From Candidatus Saccharimonadota bacterium (lineage in GTDB: Bacteria > Patescibacteriota > Saccharimonadia > Saccharimonadales > UBA4665): a stretch of 53,727 nucleotides of DNA. The stretch covers positions 1 to 53,727 of the forward strand of contig DAHWAT010000002.1 in NCBI GenBank assembly GCA_027327085.1, given 5' to 3'. The position numbers were made by a program, and so were the translations under genes. Shown piece by piece: positions 1 through 9,008 of this stretch (positions are counted from its first letter, which is position 1; each line of letters begins with the position of its first letter). The notes below the pieces were generated by a model, which saw only the letters and a list, made by a program, of their open reading frames with translations, made no database searches and had not been told where the DNA came from.

Positions 1-287
1 TGTTGAAATTGGTTTTCGGCTTTGGCGGTATCAGCTACCGAATTAGCGCTTAGTGCATTAGCTCTGGCCTTGGTAACATCTTCGAAAACGGTTTTTTCAT
101 GAGAGGCATAGCCTTTGACGGTATTAACTAAGTTGGGTATCAGATCGTAGCGACGTTTCAGCTGGACATTAATATCGCTCCAGGCTTCGGTAGTCTGCTG
201 GTTGAGGCGAACTAAAGAGTTATAGCTAAGTGCAGCATAACCAGCCAGTAAGACAACCAGAACAATAATAACAACGATAACGACCAT
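1..287 (-). CDS. lemA: LemA family protein (C-terminus cut by window edge)
   Basis: Own reverse translation [79 protein letters not shown]-terminal TM plus the LemA signature [19 protein letters not shown] upstream of ATG at 287. Confidence 0.93.
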   Translation of the reverse strand, partial: MVVIVVIIVLVVLLAGYAALSYNSLVRLNQQTTEAWSDINVQLKRRYDLIPNLVNTVKGYASHEKTVFEDVTKARANALSANSVADTAKAENQFQ

Positions 288-370
288 AATAAACTCCTAA
301 ATTCCTAGTTTGTTAAGCACCTTATAATTATACACGTTTAGCGGCAATCCTGTATCATAATTAGTATCTA

Positions 371-1552
371 ATGAAGAAATCAAAGTTTTTTAGTATTGCT
401 CTTTTGATTTTGCTAGGCTATGGTCTATTTTGTGTTTATTTGCATGTGCCTAGACTTAAACCCACTTACTTAAAGCTAACGGCTGAAGCTCCTTCTAAAA
501 TTGTTTGGCCTACCCAGGGCGAATCAGCCGTGGGCATAAAGGGCACAAATATCTTACAGATCGAGGGGGCTCAGATACCCAAACCCACAGCTTCGACGGC
601 TAAACTAATTACCGCTTTAATGATACTTAAAGCCAAACCTCTAAGCCTAAATCAACCAGGGCCCATGATTACCATGAATGCGAACGATGTAGCCATCTAT
701 AACAATTACCTGGCTAAGGATGGCTCGGTAGCTAAAGTTGCTCTAGGAGAACAGATTAGCGAATACCAGATGCTTGAAGGTATGCTGCTGCCTTCGGCTG
801 ATAATCTGGCCGATAGTCTGGCCATATGGGCCTATGGCTCTTTAGGGGCCTATGCTCAAGCTGCCAATCACTACTTAAGCTCAATTGGCTTGAACTCGAC
901 ACACGTTGGGGCAGATGCTAGCGGCTATGACCCTTCAACTGTTAGCACCGCTCAAGACCTCGTCAAGATTGGTGAAATCATTATGAGTAACCCGGTTTTA
1001 AGCAGTATAGTCAGTCAGCCTCAAGCAACCATACCGGTTGCAGGTGTCGTCTATAACGTTAATAACCTCTTGGGTAAGGCTAACATTATTGGTATCAAAA
1101 CCGGCAATACTAATCAGGCCGGTGGTGTGTTTGTTGGGGCAGCCAAATTTAACAACCCCAATAATCAACCAACTACGATTATTTCTGCCTATATGGGCGC
1201 CTATGACTTAAGTTCAGCTTTAAATTCTAGTCTAGTGTTGCTTCGTTCTGCTCAAACTAATTACACAAGCACCAACTTATTAACTAAAGGGCAGTCAGTT
1301 GCTTCATATAAAGCGCCTTGGTCAAATCAAACCGTAGCGGCTATCGCCAATCAGACAGTTAGTGCAAATTTATGGGGAGGTTATGCATTCAGCTTAAATA
1401 GGGCTCATTTACAAACAATCAATCTATCAACCCCGCCTCAGCAAACTATTGGTAACTTTCAGGATCAAGCTCTCACTACGGCTTCTAGTTCAGTCAGTCT
1501 AGCTACTAAACTAGCCAGGCCACCACTTTGGTGGTCCTTAACCCACCCGTAG
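371..1552 (+). CDS. D-alanyl-D-alanine carboxypeptidase (peptidase S11), membrane-anchored
   Basis: N-terminal TM; penicillin-binding motifs STAKL (SxxK), SADN (SxN) and KTG (IKTGNTNQAG). Confidence 0.9.
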   Translation: MKKSKFFSIALLILLGYGLFCVYLHVPRLKPTYLKLTAEAPSKIVWPTQGESAVGIKGTNILQIEGAQIPKPTASTAKLITALMILKAKPLSLNQPGPMITMNANDVAIYNNYLAKDGSVAKVALGEQISEYQMLEGMLLPSADNLADSLAIWAYGSLGAYAQAANHYLSSIGLNSTHVGADASGYDPSTVSTAQDLVKIGEIIMSNPVLSSIVSQPQATIPVAGVVYNVNNLLGKANIIGIKTGNTNQAGGVFVGAAKFNNPNNQPTTIISAYMGAYDLSSALNSSLVLLRSAQTNYTSTNLLTKGQSVASYKAPWSNQTVAAIANQTVSANLWGGYAFSLNRAHLQTINLSTPPQQTIGNFQDQALTTASSSVSLATKLARPPLWWSLTHP

Positions 1553-1560
1553 CATTTACC

Positions 1561-2640
1561 TTAACGCCTAAGTGTACGCTTTGATAAATAGTGCTTAGCT
1601 ACTAGGCTCTTTAACTCCCGTCTTTCACCCAACCAAAAACTGATGATCATTAAAATAATAATGATGTAGGTAGGCCAAATAAACCATAACAAGTTCTGAG
1701 CCGTTTTAGATTTAATAATAGATAGGCCATTAGCGACTGGGTTATTGTTATTTAAATTAGTTAAACCAACTTGATTAACAGGATTGGCTTTAATAACTGC
1801 GCTTAATTGAGTAACTGCCTTGTAGCCGGCAGAGTCTATCGAGCTAACTATAATTGTGTAGATGCCGCTCTTTTGGTAATGATGTTCAACAGTAAAAGTC
1901 GGATCGGCTTTAAAAAAGAAGTTTGAATAGGTATTGTCCCCCCAGTTAACATAGACAAAGTAAGGCGGTTGACCGCCGCTTAAAGTCATTTGCCAGGCAT
2001 AGGTCTCACCGGTGGTAAATGTCTTATAGCTGCTAGTTGCGCTTAACAGTAGGCTTGAAGGAGCAGGTTGGCTAGGTAAGGTTGAGGTTGAAGGATTAGG
2101 CGGTTGTGGTGAGTTGGCTGCTGGTATGGTTTGGGCAATCGGTGGCTGGGCGCTTGTTGCCGGCACATAAATAACCCGCAAGCTGCTGCCTGCAGGGCCA
2201 GCCTGATTGGTCAGATTATAGTCCTGAGCAAGCAGATTATTACTACCTGGAGTTAAATCAGTTTCTATTTGAAAACTATTATTTTGGCAAACAGCCATGC
2301 CTGACGCATAACCATTCCTAACCAAAACGACATAGGAGTTGGGCGGACAGTTACCTATTACCTTAATTGGTGAAGTAGTCAGTTTTTGATTATTACTTAA
2401 ATTAGTAATTGTAGCTGGGCTAGTTAAGGCCTTGGCTGGCACTACTGCTGAAATATTAATAGTTTGGGCGCTTGAGACAATGGTTGAAGTTGCCAGGATA
2501 ACACCTAGACACAAAAAGATAAATAGCGAAGCGGGACTTAAAAATATTTTTTTATGGGTTGGCCGCTTAGCTTTAATTAACTGCTTTTTTGATTGCTTAA
2601 GCGTCTTGTTAATAGTTGGTTTAGTCTTGGTTTTTTTCAT
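1561..2640 (-). CDS. PKD-domain-like membrane protein (N- and C-terminal TM helices)
   Basis: Lys-rich N-terminus plus TM; GGQPPYFVYVNWGDNTYSNFF...HHYQKSGIYTIIVSSIDSAGY is PKD-like; C-terminal TM followed by a basic tail. Confidence 0.7.
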   Translation of the reverse strand: MKKTKTKPTINKTLKQSKKQLIKAKRPTHKKIFLSPASLFIFLCLGVILATSTIVSSAQTINISAVVPAKALTSPATITNLSNNQKLTTSPIKVIGNCPPNSYVVLVRNGYASGMAVCQNNSFQIETDLTPGSNNLLAQDYNLTNQAGPAGSSLRVIYVPATSAQPPIAQTIPAANSPQPPNPSTSTLPSQPAPSSLLLSATSSYKTFTTGETYAWQMTLSGGQPPYFVYVNWGDNTYSNFFFKADPTFTVEHHYQKSGIYTIIVSSIDSAGYKAVTQLSAVIKANPVNQVGLTNLNNNNPVANGLSIIKSKTAQNLLWFIWPTYIIIILMIISFWLGERRELKSLVAKHYLSKRTLRR

Positions 2641-3647
2641 GGTTTAGGTTTATATTTTATGAACCAAATTCTTTTTGTTAAATAGTAGCATAATAAACCA
2701 AATATAATGATTGTTGAGGCATTAATCAGCGCAAATATTCGGTAATAGCTATCAAAAACGCTTTTAGCTTTAGTGGTCAGAGAGGCAACTGATTGTTGGC
2801 TCGCAAAACTAATCATATAAACCTTGCCATAATTATTAAAATCGATTAATTCGCCTGCGGCGATTACCGACTTACCTAGGTAATTAATTTCCTTACTAAA
2901 AACCGTTTGTCCACTGACGGTCAACTTACTTAGAAGCGGTTCTTTACCCCTTATATTAATAAGGCTGGTACTAGGTATATTGTTGTAGCTTAAGATATCG
3001 CCGTTAGCATCAACTAAGACGTTAGTGTAAGTATGATCGTCCGCTAAAAGATTAAGTTTATGGGCTAAAGTAGATAGACTGGCATGACCGATAATACTGC
3101 CCAGTGGTTGGCCACTGCTAGACATAACAGGAGCAATGAAACTTACAACTAGCCGATTAGTGCCACTTTTAAAAGCCGGTAAAATAGCTGTTTGATGCTG
3201 ATTGAGTGTTTTAGCCTCAGCCGCTGTTGAGCGTTGATTGACTAAACTAGTTGACGCATCTGAAGACACGGCTATTAAGCTATTCTGATTATTGGTAGCC
3301 TCAATGGTGTCCAGCCCCTGATTAAAGGTTCTTTGTTGATCAAATACATTAACTAACCCGACACTATTAGATGAGTTTAAGTAATTATTGATTAACTGGC
3401 TAGTGGCAATATTCTGGATGACACCGATAGTGTTAGAATAGTAATCGTTAACCGAGCTAACATTCCCCTTCTCATAGGTACTAAGCTGTTGCTGATCTAA
3501 AACTTGTTGACTATAGCTATAACGATCAAATAGCTTTTGTTTAAACTCAATCAGATTAAGCGCTATTAAGCCAAGCCCTATAATAATCAGGCTGATGATA
3601 GCCGTCCTATAAAACAAGATCAAGTTTTTGCTTTTTATTTTTGACAT
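2637..3647 (-). CDS. membrane protein with Cache-like extracellular sensor domain and no recognisable output domain
   Basis: Two TM helices flank a ~250 aa ectodomain with FIAPVMSSSGQPLGSIIGHASLSTL and VLVDANGDILSYN; only a short basic C-terminal tail follows. ATGA overlap with the downstream gene. Confidence 0.6.
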   Translation of the reverse strand: MSKIKSKNLILFYRTAIISLIIIGLGLIALNLIEFKQKLFDRYSYSQQVLDQQQLSTYEKGNVSSVNDYYSNTIGVIQNIATSQLINNYLNSSNSVGLVNVFDQQRTFNQGLDTIEATNNQNSLIAVSSDASTSLVNQRSTAAEAKTLNQHQTAILPAFKSGTNRLVVSFIAPVMSSSGQPLGSIIGHASLSTLAHKLNLLADDHTYTNVLVDANGDILSYNNIPSTSLINIRGKEPLLSKLTVSGQTVFSKEINYLGKSVIAAGELIDFNNYGKVYMISFASQQSVASLTTKAKSVFDSYYRIFALINASTIIIFGLLCYYLTKRIWFIKYKPKP

Positions 3648-3686
3648 GAATATATTTTTAGTACCTAGATTATATTATAACAGAGT

Positions 3687-4787
3687 TTATTCGTGTCGCA
3701 CCTTGATGGCTTTCTTCTTAGTTGTTTGAGCTGCTAAATTAGTGTCTGAGGGCGTTATTTTAACCTGAATTTTTTTAACTGGTTTGGGCTTTAATTTAAA
3801 GCTGTAACCCGTTTTGGCTAGTTGTTTTTTCTTTCTTTTATATAAAAGATTGGTTGAAAACTTATTGACATAGGCAGCCAGTAGCAAAATTAACAAACCC
3901 ATAACTAACCCTGGCAGGATCAGATAAGGACTCAGATAGAAAAACTGCTTGGTGTAAGTATAGTTTGAACTTTGATTACTTAAACTGTAACTGACAACCA
4001 GCTTATAGTTAGCCGGTAATAACGAGACTTTGCTAATTGGACTTAGCTTAATATTAAATAAACGGCTGGCACCAGGTAATATAAGGCTGGAATTAGGGTT
4101 AATAAAACCTTGGCTAATAAGCTGGCCTTGATGGCTATAGATCCTGATTAATCCGTGAATAATTGCCTGGGAATTACCAGTGTCTTTAAAGACAAGGTTA
4201 AGTTGGCTTGGAAACCTAGCATAAAACTGGCTAGCAATCGGCAAAAGCAACTGGACGCTAGTACGACCTGCGCCAGATGAGCTTAAAAAGACTAGACTGG
4301 CTAAGGCTTCTTTGATGGCTATCGGTGTTTTACCGTTACCGGTTGCCCCCTGGTTAACACTGTAAATAATAGCGGCATAATGACCACCTGGAGCTAACTG
4401 TCTAATACCGCTTATTTTAACCTGGTCTAATACAGTTTGGTAGCTAGCCAAAACAAGACTAGGCTGACTGAAGCTGATAGAGTTTGCTAGATCATGGTCT
4501 TTATTAATTGCCTGGTCACTAAAGGCTAACCCGCCGTTTAGGCCAAGACTGCCGAAGTTTCTAGCACTTAAGTTAACGGTTGTAGTAGCTTGACTGTTAT
4601 TTTTAATGGTGACATTAAAAACCGTGGTATTTTGGCTTTTATTTACAACTATTTGCTTAATAGCTGGGCTAACACTAATGCTGTGTGGGCTTTGCAAGCT
4701 GTCAGCATGAGCCTTAGTCGTAACTAAAACTAAACCGACTAAAAGCAAACAAAGGCTTAAAGACCTAAAAATTCTTAGGCCGGCCAT
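3687..4787 (-). CDS. secreted/membrane Ig-like protein (DUF916/WxL-partner-like), C-terminal TM and Lys-rich tail
   Basis: Signal peptide MAGLRIFRSLSLCLLLVGLVLVTTKAHA; SVSPAIKQIVVNKSQNTTVFNVTIKNNSQATTTVNLSARNF; C-terminal TM. Internal ATG at 4787 preferred over the track start at 4841. Confidence 0.65.
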   Translation of the reverse strand: MAGLRIFRSLSLCLLLVGLVLVTTKAHADSLQSPHSISVSPAIKQIVVNKSQNTTVFNVTIKNNSQATTTVNLSARNFGSLGLNGGLAFSDQAINKDHDLANSISFSQPSLVLASYQTVLDQVKISGIRQLAPGGHYAAIIYSVNQGATGNGKTPIAIKEALASLVFLSSSGAGRTSVQLLLPIASQFYARFPSQLNLVFKDTGNSQAIIHGLIRIYSHQGQLISQGFINPNSSLILPGASRLFNIKLSPISKVSLLPANYKLVVSYSLSNQSSNYTYTKQFFYLSPYLILPGLVMGLLILLLAAYVNKFSTNLLYKRKKKQLAKTGYSFKLKPKPVKKIQVKITPSDTNLAAQTTKKKAIKVRHE

Positions 4788-5868
4788 GACGACTTGTGCC
4801 TTTTTTTGGTTTTGCAAAATCAAATAAGTTAGTCCAGCCACGCTTAAAACCTCTAATAATTAAGCCTATTATAGCCAATATGAGCAAGATTGTTAGGATT
4901 AGTTCTAAGATTAAAGTCCACGGTATAACCCAAAAAGATACAACAGCATTGACCGGTACCTCTGTTATACCATCGTTATAGACTAAGGCCAAATTGGCAT
5001 AATACTTACCAAATCGGAAATCGGATAATGGCTTGTCGTAGTTCCAATCTAAGTACCTAATCGGCTGTCCTTGTTTGTTGGATATTATCTGACCATGCAG
5101 CGTTTTATCTTTATAGACAGGAAAGCCATTAGTCCAACTGACGCTAAACTGACGACTAGAATTAGGTAGCACATTATTTAAGTCAGGGTTAAACGCTAAA
5201 CTATCTATCGTCTTACCGCCCGGGCGTCGACTAATGTAAACATCACCTTCAGGGGCAATGAATATATTGCCTGGATTTTTAATGGTAATCGTAAAAGTGG
5301 CTGGTAAAAAATTATAGATTTTCTTTGAGGCACTAAAGCTGGTTACCTCGAGTTTTTTCACTTCGTTACTGCTACTAGCATTAACTAGTACAAATATGGC
5401 ATTGGCGCTTTTAAAAGTGGCTGCTTTATCTTTAACGGTTAGGTTATTGCTAGCCGAGAATAGTACGGCGTAGTAATAACCCAGAGCAGCCGTTGGGGGT
5501 AAATTAATTGTCATTTTAAGCGTATTCCAAACATTGGGCTGGGCAATAAAGTTATTCTTAGAAAAATGTACCCAATTCATGCTTGGATCATTTGGTCCTG
5601 GACTATATATGGCGGCTTGGCCATGAATGCCGTAAGCTTTAAACTTTTCAAGCTTAATTGATATTGTAGTCGGACTAGTGCCGTTATTTTGTACCGACAG
5701 ATTGGTTGATGCTGGCTGACCAGGTGTACCCACTAGATCAATAAAAATTGGACTAGTCGTTAAAACTGTTGCACCGCTAATAGCACTGACTAGACCAGAG
5801 CTCAAGCTAATTAAAACTAGGCTAAAAAAAGTAACTGCAAACAAGAATCTTTTAGCTAGACTACGCAT
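4765..5868 (-). CDS. secreted/membrane Ig-like protein (DUF916-like), C-terminal TM
   Basis: Signal peptide MRSLAKRFLFAVTFFSLVLISLSSGLVSA; FIDLVGTPGQPASTNLSVQNNGTSPTTISIKLEKFKAYG; C-terminal TM plus basic tail. Start placed at ATG 5868; track ORF starts at 5913. Confidence 0.68.
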   Translation of the reverse strand: MRSLAKRFLFAVTFFSLVLISLSSGLVSAISGATVLTTSPIFIDLVGTPGQPASTNLSVQNNGTSPTTISIKLEKFKAYGIHGQAAIYSPGPNDPSMNWVHFSKNNFIAQPNVWNTLKMTINLPPTAALGYYYAVLFSASNNLTVKDKAATFKSANAIFVLVNASSSNEVKKLEVTSFSASKKIYNFLPATFTITIKNPGNIFIAPEGDVYISRRPGGKTIDSLAFNPDLNNVLPNSSRQFSVSWTNGFPVYKDKTLHGQIISNKQGQPIRYLDWNYDKPLSDFRFGKYYANLALVYNDGITEVPVNAVVSFWVIPWTLILELILTILLILAIIGLIIRGFKRGWTNLFDFAKPKKGTSRHGRPKNF

Positions 5869-5893
5869 GGTATTTAGTTTCTTAGGAATTATA

Positions 5894-6946
5894 CTAGAAA
5901 CTACCGGCACCAACTAAAGTAATGGTGTCGCTATAATCAGCTGCAGCGGGAGTTGTTGGAGAAATTGAGGCATACTCTTTGACTGTAACAACTGCGCCAT
6001 TGGCTGTTCCATTGGAGCTAGCTAACTGCCTTGGCACAGTATTAAGTCCGCTGCCATTGCCAGTAGCACTTGAAGCATAAGCCGTTGATGCCGAAGTTGT
6101 ACCCGAACCGCTTCCTTGAGTAATACCACTTGCCGGTAGACCGGTCAGATAGCCTTCGCTGCCACTGGTTAGGGTAGCGTTTGTGCCTGGAGTGGTAGAA
6201 GCAATCGTATAGTTTTGGGTTGCAGAAGTTAAGCCGCTGTTACTATCACTGCCCCATAAATACCAGCCGGACTTAGCATTAGTGTTAATGGTAGCTGTTA
6301 CACCATTCGTGCTAGCGATTGAACTACTAGACAAATTAGATGTAAAACTATCGGTATTAGAACTTAAGGCCATTGTAAATGAAGGAGGTACGGTAGCACT
6401 AACCACAACTTGATCATTAGAAATGATGTTGATGGCTACATTGGTAGCTGTATCGCTTCCAGCAGTTACGCTAACTGTTTGTTGCCCAGTAGTTGTGGGG
6501 TTAGCTGTAATGCCGCTAGCTAAGACATAGCAATATGACGTACTGGCTGTCAGGGCCGTAGAGTCGGTTATGGCAATCGTGCCAGTTGAAGCAGTTCCAG
6601 CGGCAGTTGGGCTGCCTGGTAGATCAGCACTGGCTCCAGTAATGGCCGTGCAGTTGGCACCGTTATAGGTACTGGTTACGGTCTGAGAGGTGGCAACTGT
6701 ACCCGTACCACTACTGCCTGTCCAGCCGTTAAAGACTAGGCTGCCATTAGTCCCCGTATTAGTTGATGAAGTTGTAAACTCAACTATAATGGACGATCCG
6801 GCTCCGGCGCTCATATTGGTCAATATGACCGAAGTTTTAGATAAGTAACTTGCCGATACTGAAGGAATAAAAGCCAAACTAGGTAGCAAAAAAGCCACAG
6901 CGGCAATTATCACTTTATAGCGATTTGTAAAGCGTGATTTAATCAT
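5894..6946 (-). CDS. secreted Ser/Thr-rich surface protein with WxL-like C-terminal domain
   Basis: Signal peptide MIKSRFTNRYKVIIAAVAFLLPSLAFIPSVSA; GGAG SD at 6953-6956; C-terminus ...TPAAADYSDTITLVGAGSF shared with the next gene. Confidence 0.7.
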   Translation of the reverse strand: MIKSRFTNRYKVIIAAVAFLLPSLAFIPSVSASYLSKTSVILTNMSAGAGSSIIVEFTTSSTNTGTNGSLVFNGWTGSSGTGTVATSQTVTSTYNGANCTAITGASADLPGSPTAAGTASTGTIAITDSTALTASTSYCYVLASGITANPTTTGQQTVSVTAGSDTATNVAINIISNDQVVVSATVPPSFTMALSSNTDSFTSNLSSSSIASTNGVTATINTNAKSGWYLWGSDSNSGLTSATQNYTIASTTPGTNATLTSGSEGYLTGLPASGITQGSGSGTTSASTAYASSATGNGSGLNTVPRQLASSNGTANGAVVTVKEYASISPTTPAAADYSDTITLVGAGSF

Positions 6947-6992
6947 TAATTTCTCCATGGTTATACATTTTTATATATCTTACTTACCCATA

Positions 6993-7022
6993 AAGATATA
7001 CTAATCTAACTAGTCTTGTCAA
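6993..7022 (-). promoter_or_regulatory. sigma70-like promoter for the surface protein gene
   Basis: Minus strand TTGACA (7017-7022), 18-nt spacer, TATCTT (6993-6998), ~45 nt upstream of the ATG. Confidence 0.55.
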
Positions 7023-7036
7023 CGCTTGTGCTTAAA

Positions 7037-8059
7037 TTAAAAGTTGGCAGCCCCTAAAAAGGTTAAGGTTTCAGAATAATCGCTAGCTGGAGGTGTTGCA
7101 CTGGAAGTAATAGCCTTGGTAAACGCAGTTGCCGAACCATTGGTAATCGGGTAGGCGCTGCTTATAAATTGTGTCGGAATGGTTGATTCTCCACCAACAA
7201 TACTGCTAGTGCCTGCGTATATCGAATTAATCACAAACGGCCCACCACTAGTTTCGGTAGGATTGCTGGCCTGTACGCCAAATCCTTCGCTTAAAGACGA
7301 TAAATTGCCACTGACAGCGGCAATGGTATGATTTGCAAAAGCACTGTAAAGTCCGCCATACTGACCATAGATATAGATAGCGCCTCCGGAATTAGCGTTA
7401 GTGCTTAAGCCTAAGGATAAGCTGGGGCTAGATACTACACTACCAGGCAGTAAACTGCCCATTGCGATAGTGTTGGGACTAACGCCAAAAGATATAGATG
7501 GTGCTACAGTTGAAGCCGTTGCCGCTGCACTAAAATTGGTATCTGAGAATTTACCGGCTTGGGCATCAACTCTAGCCTCATAAGTTGTTGAATTGGCCAG
7601 GCCTACGATATCGATACCGCTAGAACCGCCCCAGGCACTGTAGGATTGATAGACTGGTGTAGTATTTAAACTACCGTCTGCCTGAAGATAGCTGTAAGTC
7701 GTAAAGTTATTGGTGGAAACTTCTACTGAATAGGTTGAGTTAGATGGATCTTGACTACTATTGATTATAAGCAGTAGCTTATTATAAAAGCTGTTGTTAC
7801 CGTTACTAAGACTGGGAGCAGGCGGCGTATTAAGCTGAGACGCATTGATTGAGCCGTTATTTGATTGGTACGTCGTTGAGTTAGTGGTGCCATTAGCTTG
7901 CTCTCCAAGAGCACCTCTTAGTGAATAAGTAGTTGAACTGGCACTATTGGTACCGGCCGGTCCAAGACCGTAACTATTCAACTGGTAATTAGCACTCGCT
8001 GAAAAGCTAGCAAAAAGACCTAACACTAAACCCGTAATAGCCAGCCCAGACCTCATCAT
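7037..8059 (-). CDS. secreted surface protein, FN3-like middle and WxL-like C-terminal domain
   Basis: Signal peptide; STTYSLRGALGEQANGTTNSTTYQSNNGS; FN3-like TPPAPSLSNGNNSFYNKLLLIINSSQDPSNSTYSVEVS; C-terminus ...TPPASDYSETLTFLGAANF. Confidence 0.7.
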   Translation of the reverse strand: MMRSGLAITGLVLGLFASFSASANYQLNSYGLGPAGTNSASSTTYSLRGALGEQANGTTNSTTYQSNNGSINASQLNTPPAPSLSNGNNSFYNKLLLIINSSQDPSNSTYSVEVSTNNFTTYSYLQADGSLNTTPVYQSYSAWGGSSGIDIVGLANSTTYEARVDAQAGKFSDTNFSAAATASTVAPSISFGVSPNTIAMGSLLPGSVVSSPSLSLGLSTNANSGGAIYIYGQYGGLYSAFANHTIAAVSGNLSSLSEGFGVQASNPTETSGGPFVINSIYAGTSSIVGGESTIPTQFISSAYPITNGSATAFTKAITSSATPPASDYSETLTFLGAANF

Positions 8060-8102
8060 AGTTATATTCTATGTTTTTCAACTTATTTAGACAAATGCGT
8101 GT

Positions 8103-8675
8103 CTAATGCCACCGCCAGGAGTTGAGCAACATGTTAAAAACGGTTTGTAGTGAAGGATCATTAAGCCGATTGGCGCTCAAGCTAACGATCGCCTGATTGT
8201 TGTTATTAACCAAGAAGGCTGACTGATTATAGGTTGACGTATTAATCTGTGTCATCACGTTCACGCTTTGATTATTGACCTGTAAAACAGTATGCCTATA
8301 GGCATTGGGGTGAATTTGACGCTCCTCATAGGCGTTATTATCATTTAAATTACCTCCCGGTATCTGCAGGATTGAAATCGCTAAAAACCACTGCTCGCTA
8401 TTATGATCAATAAAATTATAGTCAGCGATTACCTGTCCAGTAGGTGTTTGAGCAGGATAAGTGCTAAAAACTTTTGGATAAGAAAATGATGCGTAAGTGG
8501 TGTTAAAGCTCACTGGGGTTAAGCTATTGGTAGAACTATTGTCTAGACTAGACGTATTAGGATAGATAATTGTGCCCTGTGCTGGACGATTAATGTACCT
8601 AACAACTAAGACCATAACCAAAACTATAAGGATAGAGGATGCTACAACATATTTGGTCTTGTTTGCGCCTACCAT
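8103..8675 (-). CDS. hypothetical membrane-anchored extracellular protein
   Basis: N-terminal TM (YVVASSILIVLVMVLVVRYI) and ~150 aa ectodomain. Confidence 0.6.
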   Translation of the reverse strand: MVGANKTKYVVASSILIVLVMVLVVRYINRPAQGTIIYPNTSSLDNSSTNSLTPVSFNTTYASFSYPKVFSTYPAQTPTGQVIADYNFIDHNSEQWFLAISILQIPGGNLNDNNAYEERQIHPNAYRHTVLQVNNQSVNVMTQINTSTYNQSAFLVNNNNQAIVSLSANRLNDPSLQTVFNMLLNSWRWH

Positions 8676-8816
8676 TTGCCCTAACCGTCCGAAGTTAAGC
8701 TCTTTTTTAGAAAACTTCTACCCTTAAATGCTATATTACAAGCATAGCAAACCGTCTAATTAAAACCTATTGCTAAAGATGAATTAAGGGCACTTCTTAA
8801 ACTGCATCAAATCAAC

Positions 8817-8877
8817 ATCTTTGGCGAACTAAAATTAGCTAGACCTAAGTCATAGCTAATTGAATGCCTAAACTGGT
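8817..8877. repeat. 61-nt imperfect direct repeat, copy 1, containing a hairpin
   Basis: 52/61 identical by eye to 9639-9699; AATTAGCT (8833-8840)/AGCTAATT (8854-8861) stem. Confidence 0.85.
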
Positions 8878-8945
8878 CAGTAGTCAGTCACTTGGGCAGA
8901 GCCCGCTTTTAAAGGGTTTAATGGAGCTAAGCGAAAAGTTGGGAA
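8874..8945 (-). pseudogene. possible decayed tRNA-Val copy (speculative)
   Basis: Beyond the 61-nt repeat, plus-strand pieces (tggt, cacttg, cccgc..taaa, gagctaa) occur in the same order and approximate spacing as in the intact tRNA-Val at 9696-9772. Confidence 0.3.
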
Positions 8946-8980
8946 AACTGGATTTTGTTTATGTTTACGACAAATTAATT

Positions 8981-9008
8981 GTTATAAAATACATAACTAT
9001 TTTATAAC
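8981..9008. terminator. perfect 10-bp inverted repeat overlapping the antitoxin stop codon
   Basis: gttataaaat (8981-8990) - 8-nt loop - attttataac (8999-9008). Confidence 0.55.

Noticed and set aside
1520-1534. CCACCA-CTT-TGGTGG hairpin at the end of the carboxypeptidase gene
   Set aside because: Lies inside coding sequence (RPPLWW) and lacks a T-run; only weak support as a terminator.
5894-8059. C-terminal Phe of the surface proteins as an outer-membrane beta-barrel signal
   Set aside because: The lineage is expected to be monoderm and the C-terminal domain fits WxL-like better; the Phe alone is not diagnostic.
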